A DNA stretch of 64,000 nt from a bacterium SCSIO 12741 (GCA_024398055.1 CP073749.1:3286594-3350593); one strand, 5' to 3'; positions 55,558-64,000 are shown, counted from the first letter of the stretch. Notes: generated by a model not told the origin, from the letters alone. Made by a program: numbers and translations.

Positions 55558-56027
55558 TAGGCCTTGCGATAAGCTTCACGAAAGTAACGAATGGGAACAA
55601 CCAAGAGACCATAGCATTCTCCTGGATTTTGACCACGGTGGCGATGGTGAACCTGGTGTGCTTTTCGAATGGCTCTCAGGTAGGGATTTTTAACGGATTT
55701 AAAAATTACCAAGCGGCGATGAATCAGTAAATCGTGGAGCAAAAAATAGGTGACTCCATAAGCCGTTATTCCCGCACCGGCGGACACGGCAATCGGAAAA
55801 TGGTAAACCGACCCACCTACCATTAACAGGGCTCCGGGAATTGCAAAAAGAAGAAAGAAGCGGTCGTTTCGTTGCCAAAATCCAGGTGTGGGTTGATGGT
55901 GATCCTGATGCCATGACCATAAGGGACCATGCATAATGAATTTATGGGTGGACCAGGCAACGGCCTCCATGGCGATAAATGACAGAATAAAACTGAGAAT
56001 AATTAGGCCCACTGGTGCATCAGACAT
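55557..56027 (-). CDS. crtZ: Beta-carotene 3-hydroxylase
   Basis: A 156-residue di-iron membrane hydroxylase of the fatty-acid-hydroxylase superfamily. The histidine boxes are HKFIMHG, HQDHH, HDLLIHRR and HQVHHRH. It adds a 3-hydroxyl to the beta-ring. The ATG at 56027 is the family start; the longer frame to 56258 runs in a different frame through the hydratase gene. It overlaps the upstream hydratase gene by 25 bases. Confidence 0.92.
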   Translation of the reverse strand: MSDAPVGLIILSFILSFIAMEAVAWSTHKFIMHGPLWSWHQDHHQPTPGFWQRNDRFFLLFAIPGALLMVGGSVYHFPIAVSAGAGITAYGVTYFLLHDLLIHRRLVIFKSVKNPYLRAIRKAHQVHHRHRGQNPGECYGLLVVPIRYFREAYRKA

Positions 56028-56650
56028 AAACTTCCGAAAAACAACAATTGAACAAGGTATAAGGTTCCCGCCCGAGGAAAGTTTTCTTCCGGAGAACTTC
56101 GATAAAGCAACCAGGCAAAAACGCCTCCAATAATTCCCCAGGCAATGAAATTTTGAAGCGGAATGATTCCATCTTTCCAATGCCAGAAACCCAAAACGGG
56201 AGCTAAGGGTTCCATGAAGAAATCGAGGAATAATAGAAATACCGGGGCTATCATCCAAGGGTGTGAAAATCTTGGGAAAATGATTTTGCTAATGGCCAAT
56301 CCGCCACCTACTACGATCCACCAGTTCAAACCAATAATGGGAGGTACTTCAAGGAGTTTGAAACCCAGGTTTTCTCCGTATCCGTATGATCCGAAAATTT
56401 TACCGGTGTGCACACCTAACCACTCCACGGAAAAGCCGAGAATTATAATCAGGAGGCTGGTCAAATGAAATCGCAGAGAAGCTCCAAAAGGATAGACCAG
56501 AGCGAAGCTTATGATCAAAATAATCCAGGTTTGATCCCACAAATTTTTCTCGGGCATGGTAATTTTAATCCCTAAACCAATTCCATAAAGCAAGAGAAGA
56601 ATGAAGGTCTTCAGAAAGCCTATGGATATGTACTTTTTTAGATCAAGCAT
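56003..56650 (-). CDS. cruF: Carotenoid biosynthesis protein, CruF-like 1',2'-hydratase
   Basis: A 215-residue membrane protein with about seven helices, of the carotenoid_synth (DUF422) family that includes the C50 and gamma-carotene hydratases. Characteristic segments are EWLGVHTGKIFGSYGY and PPIIGLNWWIVV, and DFFMEPLAP. It adds water across the 1',2' double bond of the acyclic end. Together with CrtD and CrtZ it points to a saproxanthin/myxol-type product. It overlaps crtD by 8 bases. Confidence 0.82.
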   Translation of the reverse strand: MLDLKKYISIGFLKTFILLLLYGIGLGIKITMPEKNLWDQTWIILIISFALVYPFGASLRFHLTSLLIIILGFSVEWLGVHTGKIFGSYGYGENLGFKLLEVPPIIGLNWWIVVGGGLAISKIIFPRFSHPWMIAPVFLLFLDFFMEPLAPVLGFWHWKDGIIPLQNFIAWGIIGGVFAWLLYRSSPEENFPRAGTLYLVQLLFFGSLCLMHQWA

Positions 56651-58106
56651 CTGGAATCAAAGATGTTGCAATTTTTGCGGAATAGAGACAAAGTGGAACC
56701 CCACCACCCGGATGAACACTTCCTCCGCAGAAATAAAGGCCTTTCAAGTGACGCGAAAAATTGGGGTGCCTATGAAAAGCGGAAAACAACTCATTTGAAC
56801 TTGTTCCATATAACGATCCAAGATGAGACAAAGTTTCTTTCTCAATATCCTGAGGGCCTCTCACCTTTTCACAAACTATGTAGGGCCTGGGATCGAAACC
56901 CAAAATGCGGTGCAGTTTCTTAGCCACTATTTCCTTGAGTGATTCGAGTTGAATATCCTCAGATTGCCTTTCCAGAGAAGGGGCATTCACCATGACAAAC
57001 CAATTTTCCTTACCCTCAGGAGCATCCTTTGCATTGATTTTACTGGATACGTGCACGTAGATCGTTGGATCATCTGAAAGCACTCCCGTTTGGAATAAGC
57101 CCTGGAATTCCTCAACGTAATCTTCGCTAAAGAAGATATTGTGGGCATCCAATTCGGGCGTTGTCCGGTTCATTCCCCAATAGAATATGACGGCCGAGGT
57201 AGAGCGTTCACCTTGTCGCACATACTTGGGCATGGGAATCTCGGGCAACAACTTTTGATAGGTGGGGTATACATCCATATTGCTAACCACTACATTGGCA
57301 GCATAGAATCGGCCGTTGGATTGTATGCCTCTAACTTGCCCATTCTGGTTCTCCATTTTTTCGACGCAATGATTGAGATGAAATTCAACTCCAAGCTCCA
57401 CGGACAACCGATGAAGCGATTCGGGTATAGAGCGTATGCCTTCCTTAGGAAAGTAGGCGCCTTGTTTCAACTCAGGATAGGAAATAAGGTTGAATAGCGC
57501 AGAAGTCTGGTAAGGCGAGGATCCGTTGTAGGTGGCATATCGGTCAAACAGCTGAACCAGGTGAGGTTCTTTTAGCGCCTTTAGGTTGCGCTCATGCATA
57601 GATTCCATCAGGTGAAGTCTGGAAAGTTTAAACAAGGCTTTGAGGACTTTCCATTGGGTCCAGGTAGAAACCTTGTGCAAGGAATGCTCGAGAAAGGTGG
57701 AGCAGGTGAGCTCGTATTTTTCAGCGGTAGATTTTAAATACTTCGACAAGATTTGAGGTTGAACCTCAAACTTTTCCCAGGCATCTTGAGCCATGGCAGA
57801 AGCATTCCTCCGTGTGTCGAATCGGGTGCCATCTTCCCAAAAATACCGGCATATAATGTCCAGCTGCTCGTAGTTGAAGTAATCCGCTGGATTACGATCC
57901 GCCAGGATGAAAATTTCATCCATCAATTCGGGCAAGGTGAGTAGGGAGGGGCCCAAGTCAAATCGAAAGCCTTGTTCGTGCCACTCTCCGGCCTTACCGC
58001 CAATGGTGCTCTGAGCTTCAAACACCTGAACTTGGTAACCCTTTATCCGGAGTCGAATGGCAGCTGCCAATCCGGCAATTCCGGAACCGATTATTATGGC
58101 TTTCAT
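56643..58106 (-). CDS. crtD: CrtD-type carotenoid 3',4'-desaturase (phytoene-desaturase family)
   Basis: A 487-residue FAD enzyme of the CrtI family. The FAD motif is GSGIAGLAAAIRL at 8-20, then GGKAGEW and FDLGPSLLTLP. The C-terminal signature YFCGGSVHPGGGVPLC is strong. A second, distinct CrtI lies at 62373-63845. Its position next to the hydratase gene supports a role as 1-hydroxycarotenoid 3,4-desaturase rather than phytoene desaturase. It starts 2 bases after the SRPBCC gene. Confidence 0.85.
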   Translation of the reverse strand: MKAIIIGSGIAGLAAAIRLRIKGYQVQVFEAQSTIGGKAGEWHEQGFRFDLGPSLLTLPELMDEIFILADRNPADYFNYEQLDIICRYFWEDGTRFDTRRNASAMAQDAWEKFEVQPQILSKYLKSTAEKYELTCSTFLEHSLHKVSTWTQWKVLKALFKLSRLHLMESMHERNLKALKEPHLVQLFDRYATYNGSSPYQTSALFNLISYPELKQGAYFPKEGIRSIPESLHRLSVELGVEFHLNHCVEKMENQNGQVRGIQSNGRFYAANVVVSNMDVYPTYQKLLPEIPMPKYVRQGERSTSAVIFYWGMNRTTPELDAHNIFFSEDYVEEFQGLFQTGVLSDDPTIYVHVSSKINAKDAPEGKENWFVMVNAPSLERQSEDIQLESLKEIVAKKLHRILGFDPRPYIVCEKVRGPQDIEKETLSHLGSLYGTSSNELFSAFHRHPNFSRHLKGLYFCGGSVHPGGGVPLCLYSAKIATSLIPDA

Positions 58107-58108
58107 AC

Positions 58109-58579
58109 CTAAGCTGGATGCAGCTGACGGAAGAGCTGGTTAAGGACTTTTTTGCGGTGGCTAAAGATGTTTTCCACCTGTTGCTTTATGAAAAGAGTGT
58201 GAACCATTTTCCCTAACACGCCAAAGGGCAGGCGGTAGTGCAGAATGTCTCGCATTTCAGTTCCACCTTCCACAGATTCAAACCAATGCTGATGGTGCCA
58301 GAAAGAATAAGGACCAAACTTTTGTTCGTCAATAAAGAATCGATGTTCCTCTACTTGGGTAATTTCCGTCACCCAGTTTTGAGGAATAAATCCAAAGAGT
58401 TTTAGCCGGTATTCGATTATCATACCGGCATACATCTTTTCAGGCAAGTCCGATTTGATCTCAAAGGATAAATCCTCCGGAGTAATTACATCGAGGTTTT
58501 TGGGTGAACTAAAAAAATCCCAGGCTTCCTCAATGGAAAGTGGTAAAAACTGAACTCGCTCCAATCGCTGCAAATACAT
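58109..58579 (-). CDS. SRPBCC family protein of the carotenoid cluster
   Basis: A 156-residue helix-grip protein (polyketide cyclase/START-like). The opening RVQFLPLSIEEAWDFFSSPKNLDVITP, the MYAGMIIEYRLKLFGF strand and FGPYSFWHHQHWF are typical of the ligand-binding SRPBCC proteins often found in flavobacterial carotenoid clusters. It may carry or protect a carotenoid, inferred from position. Confidence 0.8.
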   Translation of the reverse strand: MYLQRLERVQFLPLSIEEAWDFFSSPKNLDVITPEDLSFEIKSDLPEKMYAGMIIEYRLKLFGFIPQNWVTEITQVEEHRFFIDEQKFGPYSFWHHQHWFESVEGGTEMRDILHYRLPFGVLGKMVHTLFIKQQVENIFSHRKKVLNQLFRQLHPA

Positions 58580-58640
58580 ACTTCTACAACAGCTGATTCG
58601 GAGGAAGGTTTAAGGATTTAAACTTTTGATCTGATCTCGC

Positions 58641-59369
58641 TTAGAATCTAATGGTAAGGAATAGGGCTACCGGTAAATTCAAGGTGAGGTTAGTCCCAAA
58701 ATTCGAGTCGTTGCTTTCCGAGTTTATTTCGGATTGACTTCCTGAAAAATCGGTTCTGAAAATTTGGGTTTCTACCGAGCTTTTCTCTTCGGTATACCAG
58801 AAGTAATAGGTGGCTTCCGTTCCAATTTTTATGTTTTTGGAGATGTAATAGGCAAAGTTAAATTGTGGTCCACCGCCAAATCCATCCACCGAAGCTTTGG
58901 TTTTGGTTATGGTTGAATCCTGTCCTCCAAACTGATTAATCGTAGTTCGGTTAAGTTCTGAGTTTGCGGCACGCATTTGGGTAGCAGCATCAACGCCAAC
59001 ACCGGCTTCAAAGCGTTTTCCAATTTGAAACTTTTTGCAATAGCCCAATCTCAAATCAATTCGATTGTTGATCGATTCTATTCCATCGCTTCCTTTGTTG
59101 GTGGATAAATTGGCACCCAAGCCTAAGCCAAACTCATTGTTGCTTCCATTGAACCTGACGGAGTATTTCAAAAGGTAGGGATTGTTGAACGCTGGGGTAG
59201 GGCCGAAACTAAAGATTTGTTGAATTAGCTGATTGGCCTGAATACTGGCGAAGTGGCTGATTTGTTTATCCGGATTGATGTTGTAAGCTGGCTTAGGTTC
59301 GGCTTTTTGGGCATAGGCGATACTCAGGCCGAATAGGGCCAGTGAGCACAGGGCTAATTTTCTAATCAT
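58641..59369 (-). CDS. Outer-membrane beta-barrel protein of unknown function
   Basis: A 242-residue exported protein. A signal peptide covers residues 1-20 (LALFGLSIAYAQ). The remainder has strands with alternating pattern (GLGLGANLSTN, FEAGVGVDAAT, NIKIGTEATYYFWY) and ends in LNLPVALFLTIRF, typical of a small outer-membrane barrel. It begins 10 bases after the di-haem peroxidase gene, so the pair is likely co-expressed. No known family. Confidence 0.7.
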   Translation of the reverse strand: MIRKLALCSLALFGLSIAYAQKAEPKPAYNINPDKQISHFASIQANQLIQQIFSFGPTPAFNNPYLLKYSVRFNGSNNEFGLGLGANLSTNKGSDGIESINNRIDLRLGYCKKFQIGKRFEAGVGVDAATQMRAANSELNRTTINQFGGQDSTITKTKASVDGFGGGPQFNFAYYISKNIKIGTEATYYFWYTEEKSSVETQIFRTDFSGSQSEINSESNDSNFGTNLTLNLPVALFLTIRF

Positions 59370-59379
59370 GGTATAGGGA

Positions 59380-60482
59380 TTAAGGTGTTACAAAAGGATC
59401 GGAAAACCGAGGGTCTGTTGGAAATACTGGATCGGTTAGGGTGCCCAGAAAATCGATCAAACGATCTCGATCATAGGGAGAAATATCAAACCGGTTTACG
59501 GCTCCATTCGGTCCGCGTAATCTGGGGTCAAGGTTGGGGTTGTCATTCACGCCATGGGCATAATGGTCCAATACTTCTTCCAGGGATTGAAATCTTCCAT
59601 CGTGCATGTAAGGTGCGGTAAGCATTACATTGCGAAGGTTCGGAATTTTGAAAACACCACGGTCTTCTTCCTGTCCGGTTACGGCTTGGCGTCCAGCATC
59701 TCCATGGTCAGCCAGTCCAATATTGGCCATATTTGGTCCTGTAGCAGTAGGTCCTGGTTGATTGTTTTCCAGGGGGCGGGAAGGAAGAAATCCACGGAGT
59801 AGCCAGCAGGGTTAAACAAATTGTGGCAGTTTCCGCAATTGTACTTTCCAAAAAACAAACGCATGCCCTCTTGTTCATCCGGTGATAATCCAATAAATCC
59901 CATTTGGTCAAACTTGCTTCCGGTAGATTCTAATTGGGCTAGAAATGCCGCAATGGCTTGGGCAATTCTTTCGGAAGAAATCAAGTCACTTTCAAAGGCC
60001 CTGCGAAACAGGTCCTGATAATACGGTTTGCTTCGAATGATTTGAATTAATTCCTTTTCCGAAATGAGACCCATCTCCACGTGATTAAAAATAGGATCGA
60101 GGGCCAAATCTTCCAGGCTTGTTCTGCGACCATCCCAAAATAGGATTTCGCTATTTCTTAGGTTTTGAATAGGTGGTGTATTACGTTCGCCTTTTACGCG
60201 TTCAAATCCAGTACTTACCGTCCGAAAGTCAGAAAATGCCAAGGATTGGGAGTGGCACGATCCACAGGAAATAGCACCATTTCGAGAGAGGGCTTTGTCG
60301 TAGAACAATACTCGTCCCAGATATTCCACGGGGCTTACTCGAAATGTGTTTTCGACCAATGGAACGGATGATTCTGTTACTTCTGCAGTTGGTGTAGCTT
60401 CTTCCTTTTGACAAGAAAATAGGGTAATGAACGCCACGGCAATAAGAGCAGTGGTTGTGGGGAAGGTGTTAGTTAATTTCAT
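59380..60482 (-). CDS. Di-haem cytochrome c peroxidase lipoprotein (frameshifted)
   Basis: About 367 residues after repair. The start MKLTNTFPTTTALIAVAFIT ends in a lipobox (LFSC), so it is a lipoprotein. Haem motifs are SCGSCH and NCGNCH, and the late PYMHDGRF is typical of CCP/MauG proteins. The first frame runs off at PAPWKTINQD; adding one base in the G run at 59772-59776 (+ strand) restores PAPLENNQPGPTATGPNMAN and continues to 59380. A TTG start at 60494 is rejected in favour of the ATG at 60482. It is the second MauG-like protein in the window and sits inside the carotenoid cluster. Confidence 0.85.
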
Positions 60483-60554
60483 GGCGGACAGCAATTTATC
60501 CTTTAAAGTTAGTTTTTTATCCGAAAGAGAAAAAACTCTTTTTCCAGCCCTTAT

Positions 60555-60971
60555 TTAAGATCTTGGGTGGGAGAACGAAACGCTGTTTCGGGGAGTTTCG
60601 TACAAAATAACCCGCAAGTCAAGCTGTTTATCCAGCTTAGCATCAAGCAATTGCCAAATAACCACAGCGATGTTTTCCGCTGTAGGATTCAGGTTGGCAA
60701 ACTCCTCGCATTGTTGGTTGAGGTTTTTGTGATCAAAACGGTTGACCACCTCATTATCAATAAGGTGTGAAAGGACTTTAAGGTCTACAACAAAACCGGT
60801 AACTGGGTCAATTTCACCCGTTACCTCTACCTCCAATTCATAGTTGTGCCCGTGAAAATAGGGGTTGTTGCACAAGCCAAATATTTCTTCGTTTTTTTCT
60901 TCACTCCATCCTGGATAGTGGAGTCGGTGAGCGGCATTAAAATGCGCTTTTCGTTTTACTGTTGCCTTCAT
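60555..60971 (-). CDS. 6-pyruvoyltetrahydropterin synthase/QueD-like protein
   Basis: A 138-residue T-fold enzyme. Zinc ligands are H14 or near it in HFNAAHRL and HGHNYELEV; the catalytic cysteine is in FGLCNNPYF. It makes 6-carboxytetrahydropterin (queuosine path) or 6-pyruvoyltetrahydropterin; which one cannot be told. The ATG at 60971 gives the standard MKATVKRKAHF start; it overlaps the idi gene by 35 bases, so it is read through in the carotenoid operon. Confidence 0.88.
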   Translation of the reverse strand: MKATVKRKAHFNAAHRLHYPGWSEEKNEEIFGLCNNPYFHGHNYELEVEVTGEIDPVTGFVVDLKVLSHLIDNEVVNRFDHKNLNQQCEEFANLNPTAENIAVVIWQLLDAKLDKQLDLRVILYETPRNSVSFSHPRS

Positions 60972-61503
60972 TCCCGGTAGCATTGAGGTGTTGCATAACC
61001 TTGGGGAGTGCGATTCGAAACCAAACGGTAAAGTCTTCTGGTTTTTTGTCTATTTGCCCCTGCAGTTCATCTAAGGATACAAAACGATAGTCCGCCACTT
61101 CTTCAGGATTTGGCGTTACAGGCCCGTCAAATGTTCCAAGAACCACGTGGTCGAATTCGTATTCGGTCATTTCGTGGTCCAACTCGGCTCTGTAGGTAAA
61201 GGAGAAGGCTTCTTGCAAGTCACAGTCAAAGCCCATTTCCTCCTGAAGGCGACGGTGAGCAGCTTGTTCTACGGTTTCCCCCGGACGTGGATGCGAACAA
61301 CAGGCATTGGTCCAAAGACCTCCTGAATGATACTTATCTTCAGCCCGCTTGTGAATCAACATTTCACCCCGGGTGTTGAAAAGAAAAACAGAAAATGCCC
61401 GATGGAGGAGACCGTTTTCATGGGCCACCATTTTTTCCATCAGACCGAGTTCACGGTCCTGCGGATCTACTAAAATGACCAATTCTTGTGCTACATCGTT
61501 CAT
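60937..61503 (-). CDS. idi: Isopentenyl-diphosphate delta-isomerase, type I
   Basis: A 188-residue Nudix-fold isomerase that interconverts IPP and DMAPP for isoprenoid supply. Motifs include LLHRAFSVFLF, the active-site cysteine in TNACCSHPRPGE, and the EEMGFDCDL Nudix-like box. The ATG at 61503 is used rather than a TTG at 61512. It lies in the operon behind crtB and gives its substrate to carotenoid synthesis. Confidence 0.93.
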   Translation of the reverse strand: MNDVAQELVILVDPQDRELGLMEKMVAHENGLLHRAFSVFLFNTRGEMLIHKRAEDKYHSGGLWTNACCSHPRPGETVEQAAHRRLQEEMGFDCDLQEAFSFTYRAELDHEMTEYEFDHVVLGTFDGPVTPNPEEVADYRFVSLDELQGQIDKKPEDFTVWFRIALPKVMQHLNATGNEGNSKTKSAF

Positions 61504-61525
61504 ACGCTTCAAAGCTAATACATTG

Positions 61526-62368
61526 TTAGAGCAATCCTACGTTGTGGCGGATGTAAGACGCAACAAAAAGGGTGAATTTTCCAGTGTTGGGTATTCGGAT
61601 TCTTTTTTGACGAATAGTAGAGCCGGGAGTTCTTCTGATTTTTCGGAGCAATCCTCGGTAGTAGACATAAGCCAGGTATACACCGAGTCGGGCTCTTTTG
61701 GGAAGTTGCTTAATGCCCTCCAAGCCAATTTGGAAATCGTCTTCGATGTCTTGTTCAATCATCTTTTTACTGTGATCATCCAAAATCTGAAGATCTACAT
61801 TGGGAAAATAATTTCTGCCCAAATTCTCAAAATCGTCTTGAACGTCGCGTAAAAAATTGACTTTTTGAAAGGCTGAACCCAATTTCATGGCGAAAGGTGT
61901 GAGCTTCCGATACAGGCTTTCATCACCAAGGGTAAAAACCTTAAGACACATTAATCCCACCACTTCGGCTGACCCCAGAATGTATTCTTCATACTTCTCC
62001 TGATTGTATTCTTGATCATCCAAGTCCATTTCCATCGATTTCAAAAACGTATCGATCAACTTTCGATCAATGTTGTATTCATTGACGGTGTGCTGAAAAC
62101 TATTCAGAATGGGGTTTAGGCTAATCCCATCATCAATGGCCTTGTGAGTATCACGTTTGAATTCGATAAGCAGATCCCGTTTGGGATAGTTGTGAAAGGT
62201 ATCTACAATTTCATCGGCAAATCGAACGAAGCCATAGATGGAGTAAATCGAATTGCGGATGTCGCTGCTCAGAAAACGAATCCCCAATGAAAATGAAGTG
62301 GAGTAGGAGTGCGTTGTCACTCGACTGCATTGCAGGGAAACCTGGTCAAATAATGCCTTGCTGTTCAT
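61526..62368 (-). CDS. crtB: Phytoene synthase
   Basis: A 280-residue squalene/phytoene synthase, condensing two geranylgeranyl diphosphates. The two aspartate-rich motifs are RFADEIVDT and LRDVQDD. The opening HSYSTSFSLGIRFL is typical of CrtB. It starts 4 bases after crtI and precedes idi by 22 bases. Confidence 0.94.
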   Translation of the reverse strand: MNSKALFDQVSLQCSRVTTHSYSTSFSLGIRFLSSDIRNSIYSIYGFVRFADEIVDTFHNYPKRDLLIEFKRDTHKAIDDGISLNPILNSFQHTVNEYNIDRKLIDTFLKSMEMDLDDQEYNQEKYEEYILGSAEVVGLMCLKVFTLGDESLYRKLTPFAMKLGSAFQKVNFLRDVQDDFENLGRNYFPNVDLQILDDHSKKMIEQDIEDDFQIGLEGIKQLPKRARLGVYLAYVYYRGLLRKIRRTPGSTIRQKRIRIPNTGKFTLFVASYIRHNVGLL

Positions 62369-62372
62369 CGAA

Positions 62373-63845
62373 TTATGGGTTTGAGTGTTTGGACAATAAA
62401 TCAGCAGCTACCTGTCCGGATATGATGGCGGGCGGAACGCCTGGACCGGGTGAGGTAAGCTGACCGGTATAGTAGAGGTTTTGAACCTTTTTACTTTTGA
62501 GTTTGGGCTTGAGAAAAGCAGTTTGGCGCAGCGTATTGGCCAGGCCGTATGCGTTGCCACGGAAGGAGTTGTAATCTTTTTTGAAATCGTTGATGCAGTA
62601 GGATCGCTTATACACGATTCTATCCGTTAGTTTTTCACCCGTGTGGCCCTCCAGACGAGTCATGAGCAGGTCAAAGTATTTTTCCCGTATAGACTCGTGG
62701 TCATTCAATCCTGGTGCAAGCGGCATGAGGATGAATACATTTTCGTGATTTGAAGGAGCTATTCCATCATCCGTTTTGGAGGGAACGCAAGCATAAAACA
62801 GGGGCTGCTCCGGCCATTTCGGGTGGGTATAAATTTCATCGGCATGTTGGTCGAATGATCGGTCGAAAAAGAGGTTGTGGTGCTTGAGGTTGGAGATGGA
62901 TCCTTTTACTCCCAGGTAGAAGATCAAGGCCGATGGAGCCATGGTTCTTTTCTTCCAGTAGGGATTTGAATAGGACCGTAAATCCGGACTTAGTAATTGG
63001 TTTTCCACAAATTCATAATCAGCACCCGCAATTATTTGATCTCCAGGAAAAAACTGTTCGCCCGATTGTAGCCCGGTAGCCCGATTTCGATGGACTGAAA
63101 TTTCGGTAACCGGTGTGTTGAAGTGAAATTCTACTCCTTGTTCTAAAGCCAGTTGGTACATAGCATCCACTAAGCGATACATGCCACCCATGGGGTACCA
63201 GGTGCCCAATTTGAGGTCGGCATAATTCATTAAACTGTATAGAGCTGGTGTGTTTCCAGGAGTTGCTCCTAAAAACAAGGATGGAAATTCAAGCAGTTTT
63301 ATGAGCTTATCATTCTTGAATTGTTTTCGGATACTGGACCCCACCGATTGGAACAAATCCATGTGAATCATACCGGACAGCACCTGCTTATTCACAAATT
63401 CCAAAGGAGACAGTGCAGGCTGATAAACCAAATGATTTACGCCTACCTGATACTTTATGGCGGCCTGTTCTAAGAAGCGTTTGAGTTTTTTACCGCTCCC
63501 TTCTTCCATGGATTCAAATAGCTCGTACAATTCAGCTTCACCGGCGGGAACATCCACGCGATCACCATCTTCAAAAAAGATGCGGTAGGAAGGATCCAGG
63601 CGTTTGAGATCAAAATAGTTGGAAGTGTGTTGGTCGAATCGCTCGAAAAAGCGCTCCATCACGTCAGGCATCCAGTACCAGCTTGGTCCCATATCGAAGG
63701 TGAACCCGGCTTCTTGAAATTGGCGTGCCCGTCCTCCAGGTGTCGCATTCTTTTCCAACACCTTCACACGGTGTCCCTTTTGGGCAAGTACCGATGCGGC
63801 TGCCAGGCTACTAAACCCTGATCCTATGATGGTTACGGTAGACAT
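62373..63845 (-). CDS. crtI: Phytoene desaturase
   Basis: A 490-residue FAD desaturase turning phytoene into lycopene. The FAD motif is GSGFSSLAAASVLAQKG, followed by GGRARQF and DMGPSWYWMPDV. The C-terminal LYYTGQLTSPGPGVPPAIISG is the CrtI signature. Its ATG overlaps the stop of the preceding sigma gene (TAATG), so the ECF gene and crtI are coupled. Confidence 0.94.
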   Translation of the reverse strand: MSTVTIIGSGFSSLAAASVLAQKGHRVKVLEKNATPGGRARQFQEAGFTFDMGPSWYWMPDVMERFFERFDQHTSNYFDLKRLDPSYRIFFEDGDRVDVPAGEAELYELFESMEEGSGKKLKRFLEQAAIKYQVGVNHLVYQPALSPLEFVNKQVLSGMIHMDLFQSVGSSIRKQFKNDKLIKLLEFPSLFLGATPGNTPALYSLMNYADLKLGTWYPMGGMYRLVDAMYQLALEQGVEFHFNTPVTEISVHRNRATGLQSGEQFFPGDQIIAGADYEFVENQLLSPDLRSYSNPYWKKRTMAPSALIFYLGVKGSISNLKHHNLFFDRSFDQHADEIYTHPKWPEQPLFYACVPSKTDDGIAPSNHENVFILMPLAPGLNDHESIREKYFDLLMTRLEGHTGEKLTDRIVYKRSYCINDFKKDYNSFRGNAYGLANTLRQTAFLKPKLKSKKVQNLYYTGQLTSPGPGVPPAIISGQVAADLLSKHSNP

Positions 63846-64000
63846 TAGTTACTGAATTCTTCCAATCGTTTCATTAATTGCTTGCGAGCCAGAAAAATTC
63901 GACTCTTTACCGTTCCAATGGGAATTCCCATTTCATCGCCAATCTCTTTGTATTTGAAACCTTGTAGTTTCATTTTAAAGGGCTTGCTGTAATCCTCTGA
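63845..64000 (-). CDS. ECF sigma factor, C-terminal part (5' partial)
   Basis: Only the last 51 residues are in the window. They form region 4.2: EDYSKPFKMKL, then the helix-turn-helix FKYKEIGDEMGIPIGTVKSR and ARKQLMKRLEEF. This is the classical DNA-binding end of an ECF sigma factor. The TAA stop overlaps the crtI ATG. It probably controls the carotenoid operon behind it. Confidence 0.85.
   Translation of the reverse strand, partial: SEDYSKPFKMKLQGFKYKEIGDEMGIPIGTVKSRIFLARKQLMKRLEEFSN

Noticed and set aside
56028-56258. N-terminal extension of crtZ by 77 residues
   Set aside because: It reads through the hydratase gene in another frame and has no homologous character; the start at 56027 fits the family.
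61373-61852. 159-codon plus-strand frame over idi and crtB
   Set aside because: Antisense to two well-recognised genes, no motif.

Overview
The window comes from a Bacteroidota genome, most likely a marine, pigmented member of the Flavobacteriales. The signs are T9SS C-terminal sorting domains (types A and B), the gliding genes gldF and gldG, a short group-1 sigma factor, TAnnTTTG promoter elements, a fused CcoN-CcoO oxidase subunit and a saproxanthin-type carotenoid cluster. No rRNA, tRNA, CRISPR array or insertion sequence was seen.

Layout. 0-5.4 kb (+ strand): a PKD-repeat secreted protein cut by the window edge, an Asp-box/BNR secreted protein, a small secreted protein and a JmjC-like cupin. 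5.4-10.9 kb (- strand): a T9SS cargo protein, an ECF sigma factor, a putative anti-sigma/outer-membrane-barrel fusion, and a DUF547-barrel fusion. 11.3-17.4 kb (+): a compact six-gene operon joining a flavin NAD(P)H oxidoreductase, an outer-membrane barrel, a polytopic 4Fe-4S protein, a MORN protein and two GT2 glycosyltransferases. 17.4-31 kb: mostly housekeeping (rhomboid, L,D-transpeptidase, GAPDH, sigA, HtrA, dapF, dnaN, DUF4340, gldG, gldF). 31-34.5 kb: lysC-lysA and an arsenosugar-type arsM. 34.6-37.8 kb: a probable copper module (MbnP, MbnH-like di-haem peroxidase, YHYH protein). 38-41.2 kb: two convergent, similarly built secreted proteins of unknown function. 41.4-44.3 kb: a zinc-ribbon protein, an SRPBCC protein, palindromic repeats and a GT2 fused to a degenerate sugar-phosphotransferase. 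44.4-54.8 kb (-): the complete cbb3 oxidase locus ccoI-S-NO-Q-P-G-H with a TauE/SafE-type protein and hemN. 54.9-64 kb (-): a carotenoid operon led by an ECF sigma factor (crtI, crtB, idi, crtD, cruF-like, crtZ, crtY), with a pterin synthase, a di-haem peroxidase, a barrel protein and an SRPBCC protein inside it.

How they work together. The carotenoid enzymes account for conversion of geranylgeranyl diphosphate to a hydroxylated monocyclic carotenoid such as saproxanthin. The cbb3 locus, hemN, the copper ATPase and the MbnP/MbnH pair would together serve micro-oxic respiration and its copper and haem supply. Four genes (PKD protein, small secreted protein, ccoNO, di-haem peroxidase) are each broken by one missing base, all compatible with a short homopolymer. 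I read these as sequencing or assembly errors and report each gene as one repaired feature.

The most interesting candidates for an undescribed system are the 11.3-17.4 kb redox/glycosyltransferase operon, the ECF/envelope-spanning barrel regulator at 7.2-10.9 kb, and the MbnP/MbnH/YHYH module.
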